64,000 nucleotides of DNA from Pomphorhynchus laevis. Lineage: Eukaryota > Acanthocephala > Palaeacanthocephala > Echinorhynchida > Pomphorhynchidae. The notes beneath the pieces were generated by a model that searched no databases, had not been told where the DNA came from, and worked only from the letters and a program-made list of their open reading frames with translations. Below, in pieces: positions 35,206 through 64,000 of this stretch. Within the stretch, counting starts at the first letter, position 1. Each line of letters opens with the position of its first letter. Location: NCBI GenBank assembly GCA_012934845.2, contig WNNJ02000487.1, positions 1 to 64,000 of the forward strand, written 5' to 3'. The translations under genes were made by a program, and so were the position numbers.

Positions 35206-36295
35206 CATGATTTTAAATGAATTTGAAGAAAACCAATTTCGTTACAAATTGTTGCAATTCTTAAAATTTCATTATTTAATGTATTATATTTTATAGTATA
35301 TGGTATGGATGAATGCTCATTCAAAAATACGTTTCTTGTAAATTTAAATGTCATCTTTACGATATAAATTAAAATTAGTTTTAATTGATGTTAATTTAAT
35401 GCTAATATCAAGATATATACTTTCTTTATCATTAATATTGGTTTTAAGGCTTTCTAGGTAAATTTGTTCGCTTATTGAATAAAAATTTCTAGAATTAAAT
35501 ACACATTTATCATCAATATATCGAAACATATTTCATATCTTCATATAATATAGATTTATTTTTTAAACAGTTATGAACAAATTCATATTCTATAAAGCTT
35601 AATAATAAGTCAGCTACAATTGGGCTACTATTACCTCCCATTTAAACACCTTTTATTTGTTTAAATATAGATGTCACTACCTTTAAATAATTTTGATTTA
35701 TCAAAATATTTAAGGATTCTATTAATTCAATTTTATCCATATATTTATATATACTTGATGGTTTATATTTTGTTGGATTGGCGTTTTAGTTATTATAACA
35801 TATATATGTATATCTTTTTCCGAATATAAGATTAATTAATTTGACTAACGCTTCTTTAATATTTACTAAATCTAGATTTGTATAAAGCGTACTAAAATCG
35901 TATGTATTTATATTTTGAAAATTTATTCCTTTTGTCTGTTCTAAAAATTCTTTTGTAGAATTAATACTGAAATAGTGTTTTATACCAGTATTAATTTCGA
36001 TTACCTTGCAATATTTTTTAAAATGTGCTTTAATTACTTTAACTATTTTATTCATATAAACAGAAAGTGGGTTTAATGTACATTTAAAAGCACTACATAT
36101 GAGCATAGGTTTTATTGGATTTTTATGTAATTTTAGATTCCAATATAATATAGATATAGTTTTATTATCTGATTCAACCTTTATACCCTTTTGATTCAAT
36201 ATAGAACAATGACTTGTAATAATTGTTTCTAAACTAAAATCACTACATTCATATGTTGTGTTTATATTTATATCATTATAATTAACTTCTTTCAT
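35206..36295 (-). pseudogene. PLE reverse-transcriptase core, copy A
   Basis: Frames 36295-35786 and 35529-35344 carry ILYWNLKLHKNPIKPMLICS, NTYDFSTLYTNLDLVNIKEA (motif A), GGNSSPIVADLLLSF in a third frame (about 35.64 kb, motif B) and MFRYIDDKCVFNSRNFYSIS (motif C). Between them are at least two frameshifts or stops. The RT order and the LHKNP block are those of Penelope-like elements rather than LINEs. Confidence 0.85.
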
Positions 36296-36519
36296 CAGTA
36301 TATAATAATGAAGTTAATTTCGATTACCCTACAATATTTTTTAAAGTGTTTTACTAAGTATTTTATTTTACCACTTTCCTAGATCTATATGATCTAGGTT
36401 TTATTTAATTTTCATGTAATTTAGGATTCCAATATCGAACAGTGACTTGTAATAATTGTTTCCAAATTCAAATCACTACATTCATATGTTGTGTTTATAT
36501 TTAAATCATTATAATTAAC

Positions 36520-36921
36520 TTATTTCATCAGTATATCATAATAAAGCGTTTTGCATATGAAGACAAAGTTATTACTAGATTTACCAATAGTTGTTATTAT
36601 ATAGTTATCCTTTAATTTGGTAAGTTCTGTATACATATCTTTATTAATTTGATCTTTTCTTTTATAATTGTTTGTTATTTTCATTTTCTTTTTAATTTTA
36701 TCAAATATATAATCTTTCCAAATGTTTATCTTAGATATATTCGAGCTTTCACTATTAATCAGCTTACTAAAGTAATCATTTAAGTTATTATATAACGAAT
36801 TGTAAATTTTATTTTTGTCGTTGTTATTATTTAATCTATATTTATACCCTTTTGATAGCAGCTTTCTTAATTCACAATTTTTAATTAATTCTATATATTT
36901 TATACTTATATATTTTATCAA
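36520..36921 (-). pseudogene. PLE N-terminal domain, copy A
   Basis: A 133-codon frame rich in Lys/Asn/Ile. It ends with NYIITTIGKSSNNFVFICKT, a block found just ahead of the RT in PLE-type proteins. The frame is followed by the duplicated segment (36.30-36.53 kb), so the join to the RT core is disturbed. Confidence 0.7.
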
Positions 36922-37044
36922 ATATACAAGTTTTCCAAATGTTTATCTTTGATGTATTTAAGCTTTCACTATTAATCAGTTTACTAAAGTAAGCATTTAA
37001 GTCATTATATAACGAATTGTAAATTTTATTTTTATTGTTATAAT

Positions 37045-39837
37045 TTGCATCTTCCCAAGTGTCACGTAGCTACTGACTTTGAGCATATTGTGGCCCAACT
37101 ATATGGAAAGGCAGCCGACTACATTGGATTAATAGACGTATCGTTCATGAAGGCGACAATTTTATCACAGACAGTTCTCCAACGAATTCCACCCTCCAGA
37201 ACGAGGGATATCCGTAAAACAATTGAGCGGAGATTGCAAATGTGAAAACACGACCGCCTAGAAGAGCTGGTTTACGAGGCATTGTACTTTTATAGATTGA
37301 GAAAGCAGCTCGATGTGACAAACAAGACAAAGACATGGGTGCGAGAATTCACGAAACTATACAAAAATGAGCGCATTTTAGCCGCAATGAGAATTATAGA
37401 AGGAAAGACGGCACAAGGTGTCGTATCACCCTTCGAAAAAATCGAAGGTGAAAGGTTAGTTAGGGAAGTACTGGCAGATCATCCTAATCCAAGGGTAGCT
37501 TGTCCAAAGTTATTTCTAAAGGAACCTTTGAACAGATTTACTACACATCATGACGCAATATTCACAAGCATTGACATAAATGAAATAAGACAGGCTGCAA
37601 AAAAGACACATGGTAGTGCTGGTCCATCTGGAATGGACGCAAATGGCTGGTCGAAAATGCTGCACAACTTTGGCAGATAATCCGCATTGCTAGCTGAAAA
37701 CCTGGCTCGATTTGCTATATTGCTCACAATAGAAACAATAAATCAGGGTGAGCTGAAAGCTTTCACTGCGAGCAGATTGATTCCGCTTCGTAAGGATATT
37801 GGAATACGACCAATAGGGATTGGAGAGGTATCAAGGCGGATCATTGGGAAGGTTGTTGCGAAACGAGTAAGGGAAGGCCTTGCGAAATCAGCTGGGATCG
37901 AACAACTTTATATGGGTCAACGCTGCGGAGTTGAGGTAGCTATGCATTCTATACGAAAGTTGGTTAATGAGTCTAATGATAAATGTGTTTTACTAATAGA
38001 TGCGAGTAATGCGTTTAACAAGGTGGATAGATTGCTGTCTTTACGTAATATTCAATATGTATGTCCCAGTCTCGTTAAAATCCTAAACAACACATATAAA
38101 AAAATCGTTACTCTTAATGGAAAAATATTTACTAATGTCTAAGGAGGGTTTTACGCAGGGAGATCCCTTAGCAATGTTGGTCTTTGGTGCATCCAGTCTA
38201 CCATTGATCCACAAGCTAACTGTGCTCCACTAGTCACACAGATGGTATGCTGATGATGCCAGTTGTATTGAGCTGGCAAAAAGTCTCGTTCAACTATGGA
38301 ATCTCTTGGACAAAGTAGGACCAATGTTTGGGTTCGAAACAAACAAACCTAAATGTAAGTTCCTAACGGGTCTAGAACGGGTCTAGATGTGATTGACGAT
38401 GGAGCAGTTGTATTGGGATCTCCAACTGGAACCCCGCAGTTTGAAGAATATTTTGTCAAAACCAAAACTCAGAAATGGGAACAGATAATTGAACGACTCC
38501 GACAAGTAGCTGAATCAGATGCACAGTTGGCATATTCCGCGTTGACACATTCCATGCAGTTCAAGTGGACACACTTACTACGCACTGTGAATATTAACGC
38601 CTCCCTTCTAAAACCACTAAGGCAACAGATATTTCAAAAGCCGCTCCCCTCAATAATCGGAACCAAGATAATATCTATAGAAGCTGAACAGATTTCATCT
38701 CTCCCATTGAGAAAGGGAGGTTTAGGCGTAGTGGATCTATGTCATATAGCAGGAACAGAATACACTAACTCTTACGCGATGTGTACACCATTGATTGATT
38801 TCAATCAAGCAAGTGATTTGACCATAACACAAGATGCCATTAGAAAAGGCATAGGGGCGGTACGTGAGCGAATGTACGAAAAAGAGTTGAGAGAGCTTCA
38901 TGATCAAACGAATGGGAAATGGAAACACTTGCTTCGGTATGCCTCTGAGCGCGGTACGTCTTCGTGGCTGAGCGGAAAACCGTTTGAAAGCTCTGGATGT
39001 CATATGAGCAGCATTGAGTTTCACAGATGCATTATCCATAAGATATAGCATACTTCATGATGACTGTCCGAACCGATGCGGATGTGGAGCTCTATTTGAC
39101 TTGGCGCACGTTCTTTCATGCAAAACCGGAGGCCTCACGATCATACGGCACAATATGTTACGGGACACCATAGCAGACATCTTGACGGAAGTTTGTTCAT
39201 ATGTTAGTGTTGAGCCTCGACTACAGGCTTTGTCTGATTCTATGACATTTGAAAGAGAAACCACAACTCGAGATCCAGAAGCGAGACTAGACATTGCATG
39301 CAATGATCTATACGGAGATAAATCGGAGCGATCCTTCATTGACATTTGCTCATTTAACACACTTGCACCGTCTTTTCAGCGAGCATCTAGCAGCGTATAT
39401 GAATACCACGAAAACCGAAAGATTTCAAAATACGATGAGTCGATTACTGATATTGAAAGAAGTTACTTCATCCCCGTAGTATTTTCAACGCTGGGTGGTT
39501 GCGGAACGATGGCAGGACAACTGCTGAGAACAATAGCGCATAAACAGTCGGTTAAACATTGTGAACGCTGTGAAGACTGTATATCCAAAATCCGACACAA
39601 AATATCCATAATTCTTGCTAAATCAGCTTCACGATGCATTCGGTCCGCACGATCCAGAATACATAATGTTTGTGCAGAAAGGATACCAATCATTAACAAT
39701 TACCGCTCTAATAACGATATGACTGACTCACTTTTGCACTGGGATGTGGGAAGTAAATTCCTGACATGATTAACAGTGTAAAAATATAAGGGCCCATTTG
39801 CGGGCAACCCTTGAAATGTAATTACAGTTTAAATAAA
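37045..39837 (+). mobile_element. LINE with C-terminal restriction-like endonuclease, inserted in the PLE
   Basis: A single-ORF LINE of the early-branching type (R2/NeSL/CRE-like in layout). Parts: N-terminal region (37045-37680), RT with RLIPLRKDIGIRPIGIGEVS, VLLIDASNAFNKVD (motif A), FTQGDPLA (about 38.15 kb, motif B) and WYADDAS (about 38.24 kb, motif C), then a thumb region (38389-39048), and a zinc knuckle plus endonuclease-like domain (39014-39769: CGCGALFDLAHVLSC knuckle, then RLDIACNDL and FIDICSFN). The ORF is broken by at least four stops or frameshifts. TTATAAT flanks it on both sides (37038-37044, 39838-39844), a 7-bp target duplication, and PLE sequence continues on each side. 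The exact clade is not assigned. Confidence 0.88.
39014..39769 (+). pseudogene. LINE zinc-knuckle and restriction-like endonuclease domain
   Basis: A 251-codon open frame. A CxC-x8-H-x4-C type knuckle lies near residues 22-36. After about 55 residues follow an R-L-D motif and a D-rich strand (SFIDICSFNTLAPSF), consistent with a PD-(D/E)XK-type nuclease found at the C-terminus of R2-like LINEs, where it nicks the target site. The frame is still long and open, so the element is younger than most here. Confidence 0.75.
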
Positions 39838-40151
39838 TTATAATAAAAAATAAAAGAAAGATATTTACTCTATATTTATACCCTTTTGATGGCATTTTCC
39901 TTAATTCACTATTTTCAATTAATTCTTAGATTATATTTTAGATTTTGTAAGTATCGAATAAAACCTCTTTGGTTTTTTATAACAAGCATATAGTTCAACC
40001 TTAATAAAGATAATTGGCAATCTAACTCGTACATTAAACTCTGCAGCATTTTACCTTCCAGATTTAAAATAACAATTTTATCAAATTTTATTCTAGTCCC
40101 CGCACCCCATTCTATAGTTAAGCCCTGACGGATTTTGAATTGCGCTTATAA

Positions 40152-40345
40152 CATTTTAATATTTGACAAAATATTTAATATTTTTATATTTGACAAAATA
40201 TTTAACATTTTAATATTTGACAAAATATTTAACATTTTAATATTTGACAAAATATTTAATATTTTTATATTTGACAAAATATTTAACATTTTAATATTTG
40301 ACAAAATATTTAACATTTTAATATTTGACAAAATATTTAACATTT
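40152..40345. repeat. 27-bp minisatellite, about 7 units
   Basis: The unit ATTTTAATATTTGACAAAAT plus ATTTAAC repeats seven times with a few A/T swaps. Like the array at 34.0 kb it has a 27-bp period, but the sequence is unrelated. The two arrays bracket the PLE/LINE cluster. Confidence 0.97.
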
Positions 40346-41160
40346 TACTATTAGTATATAGATTATTGGAAATTAGAATGTGCTATATCGATCTGATAGC
40401 TCTTAATATAAGTTCTCTGAGTTATCATATGAGCTGTTTGAATTATAAATGTTATTCTTAAATCTGTTTCCCCTGTTGCTTACTTGTGGATTTCGTTAAT
40501 CATACTTGTGACTTTATTCTTCGATGTAAGCATTATAGATAGTTACATTAAAGATATTCAGTTACATCAAAGATATACAAGGAATAAAAATATACCGTAC
40601 AACGTAATTCATTGATTTTGAAAGTAATATTATTGAGTGTTACTTTAAGACCAATGTTAGATTTGAATAATTATATTTTAGATGGATTTTTTTATTTTAG
40701 GTTAGAATATATATATATTTATTTTAGGTTAAAAGTTCAACACTTGTAATAATTTTATATGAAATCAAGTAGTACATAAAATATCAATATATTAATGGAA
40801 CGTGCTAATACAAAATGTTCATTTTAATTTCCGAATTCTTTTTTTAGTGTATTTTCAGTATATAATATATAAGATTGTGTTATCTTAATTAATACAACTT
40901 GGTATACTGCTGTTCTTCATCAAGACATTTTTGTCTATTTAATGTATTCGTATATTCTTTGCGTTTACTAATATATTAACTATGTATAAATATAAATAAA
41001 TTATATATAAATAAGTTATGGAAATATAATTATTTGCTATAAAGATATTTTATTTGGAAATATAAAGAGCTATTTAAAACAGTTTATTTACATTGAAATA
41101 ATTTTAAAATTTTTATCAAAACTAGTTTTAGTTGAGTGTTTGGATTTTGTTATAAATTTT
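40346..41160. other. A/T-rich stretch, no gene seen
   Basis: No coding frame or RNA gene recognised. Scattered AATATATATATTT-type low complexity. Confidence 0.5.
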
Positions 41161-41164
41161 TTAT

Positions 41165-41580
41165 CACATTATGGAAGCATTAATTTTATCTAAGAGTAAT
41201 CTCATTTTTATTTATAAATAAATAATTTCAGTATGTGAAGTTTAGTTTATTTTCATCAGGGGAAATACGTCATTGGCATGTATTTGGCACCGATGGTATG
41301 TTAGGTTGAGGAATATGAACCGATTCCAAATAACATAGCAGTTACTCCTCATGACCTCTAATTGTTTTCCCAGTAATATAACCACTGTCAGAACTACTGA
41401 AACTATAAAATATTGACACGACATTATTATGTCATTATCACGACATTGATATGTTCATAATTGAATTTTAAGTAATTTGCATAAATCCACATTATGGAAA
41501 CTGAGTTTTTATCTAAGATTAATCTCATCTATATAATAAATAATTTCAGTATGTGAAGTTAGTTTAGTTTATTTTCTGCT
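41165..41580 (+). repeat. PLE tail fragment and direct repeat
   Basis: The block CATTATGGAA...ATTTCAGTATGTGAAGTT occurs at about 41169-41255 and again at about 41491-41575. After the first copy come PLE-tail words (TCATCAGGGGAAATACGTCA and ACATAGCAGTTACTCCTCAT). Confidence 0.65.
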
Positions 41581-43004
41581 CGATCAAAAAACCGATTTGA
41601 TGTTGGCGTCCATCTGTATATTCTCTGGCTTGCAATTACATTATTGGTATAAGTTCTTTAATTATCATTAACCACCAAATTGGTTGACAATTTTTGTATT
41701 CGTATGTATTTAATAATAAATATTAAATCAATATAATAAATGAAACTATATTTTGCTAGGGTAAATAATAATTTAGCGAATTTTGAAATGGAAATTTGTA
41801 TGGTAAGTTTTACGATTATACAAAATAGTCTATTCATTTTCGACATTTCGATTTATTTCAAACTGTAACTCATAGTCGTTTAATCACTAAATAATTTAAT
41901 CAGTTGACTGAAACTATGTATTTATATATTAATATTAATAAATCAATAAACTGTATATTAATATATTACATCAATATATTAATAAATACTATATTTATTT
42001 ATATCTTTGATGTATTAATATCACTTTTTATTAATCAAAGCATAGTAATGAATTATTAATATCGTCTTTTATCGAGTATATACTCGTCTGTTTAACTCAT
42101 TAATATACCACAACTTATCTCATAGGCATCTAACTAATTTTGATCAAATAAACCAAACATCTCAAATACTGAAAAGTCCTTTCATCCGTTTTTTTATTCT
42201 TATTTTAGGCGTGATTATTTACTGTTTAATTGCCTAGCTTGGGATAGACACGACTGAAATTATTATTTTTTAAATATATAAAATTATAAATATTTAGAAT
42301 AGCATAAGGAGCCGATCAAAAAAGTCGTAAATTTGCATAAAGCGTTTTTTCTTAAAAACATCTTTGTCTAATTTAATAAATTCATAAGTTTTACATTTGT
42401 ATATGCGTTTACTAATATATTAACAACTATATTAACTACTAAATGTACAAAATTTATAAAATGCACTATAATGTAATTTATAAAATTTACTAAATGTACA
42501 AAATCATAAAATTTATGAGTCATTACAGTAAATATAAAATAATCTTTCAAATAAATATCTGTTATATTATGAAATATATAATATATTTAAATTAGTTAAT
42601 TATTAATTTATATATATTATTTAATAGACTGATTTTATTATTTATCTTTATGCCACATTATAAGAATTTAATTTAATTATCTAAGATTTTGTAATGAAAT
42701 TCCTTTATTAAATTTCTTAACGCATTTAAATGTATTGAGCATGCTGTAAATATATATTTTTAAACAGAAACAACTGGTATAACACGATGCATTGATCTGG
42801 AAAATAAAACTTGCCACAAAAAAATCTAAATGTAGTATTTGTTCACAGTTTACTCATTTTCTGTTTAATTCGCCTACTAATTATCTACTTAATTGCTATT
42901 CGTTTTTGTTTTAATTACTGTCAAAAGTTTTATATTCGTATTTGTTAGTGAACTCATAATTTAAATATAACCATATAATTGCAAAGTTATATCATTTCAA
43001 GAAT
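41581..43004. other. A/T-rich upstream region of KAT2, no gene seen
   Basis: Dominated by A and T with short repeats. If the first recognised exon of KAT2 is the true first exon, its promoter lies here, but no signal can be named. Confidence 0.4.

Positions 43005-64000
<20,996 letters not shown>

Larger units (their letters stand above)
34490..40100 (-). mobile_element. Tandem Penelope-like element (PLE) cluster split by a LINE
   Basis: PLEs encode a telomerase-related reverse transcriptase. Reading right to left: an N-terminal part (40.1-39.84 kb and 37.04-36.92 kb, copy B, interrupted by a LINE), then the body of copy A (36.92-35.21 kb), then an extra 3' end (35.20-34.85 kb) and the family's 3' untranslated region (34.85-34.49 kb). 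RT landmarks: ITTIGKSSNNFVFICKTLYY, ILYWNLKLHKNP, YDFSTLYTN, NSSPIVADLLLSFIEYEF and RYIDD. The body has an internal duplication (36.30-36.53 kb repeats 36.0-36.29 kb) and frameshifts. No GIY-YIG endonuclease is seen after the RT. It is inactive as it stands. Confidence 0.85.

Noticed and set aside
40135-40461. 108-codon + frame and 65-codon - frame over the second minisatellite
   Set aside because: Both strands are open only because the repeat period is divisible by three. No start context or homology supports a protein.
41242-42550. Several 60-62 codon frames on the - strand
   Set aside because: Short, rich in Ile/Asn/Phe as expected from A/T-rich DNA, with no homology. They overlap repeat fragments.

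Overview
The window is nuclear DNA of an A+T-rich animal. The evidence is spliceosomal introns, a KAT2/GCN5 gene that carries the animal-type PCAF_N region, and a broad mix of animal LINEs, Ty3/gypsy fossils, Penelope-like elements (PLEs), hAT and fold-back elements. I cannot name the phylum from the sequence. Introns come in two classes: mini-introns of 46-55 bp and introns of 1-6 kb filled with repeats.

Three host genes are clear. (1) Fructose-bisphosphate aldolase, + strand, about 1.33-5.38 kb, five exons. (2) SLX4, the scaffold of structure-specific nucleases, - strand, 8.56-10.88 kb, one uninterrupted 773-codon frame. (3) KAT2 (GCN5/PCAF) histone acetyltransferase, + strand, from about 43.0 kb past the right edge. 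I place eleven exons by homology, splice sites and phase. Its bromodomain runs off the window, and one intron appears to use a GC-AG boundary.

The stretch from 12 to 40 kb is a transposon graveyard. It holds several LINE families: a Jockey/I-like family (2.8, 15 and 28-31 kb), a second APE-type family with a conserved 3' tail (12-13.6, 17-17.8 and 19-19.9 kb), CR1/L2-like pieces (16.7 and 25-27 kb), and an element with a restriction-like endonuclease (37.0-39.8 kb). Two Ty3/gypsy fossils are present. The first has recognisable LTRs and a 5-bp target duplication and contains a LINE; the second contains a small inverted-end element. A tandemly arranged PLE (34.5-40.1 kb) is split by the 37-39.8 kb LINE, which is flanked by a 7-bp target duplication.

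The long introns of KAT2 hold more of the same: PLE ends, a palindromic MITE family, a Harbinger-like long-TIR element, a short hAT derivative with an 8-bp target duplication, and an element carrying what reads as a complete type I hammerhead ribozyme on the - strand (about 50.25-50.33 kb). A second, imperfect hammerhead-like core lies at about 0.48-0.53 kb on the + strand. The hammerhead-bearing repeat, its relation to the long-TIR element, and PLE copies in which an inverted repeat replaces the catalytic YIDD segment are the most unusual features here.
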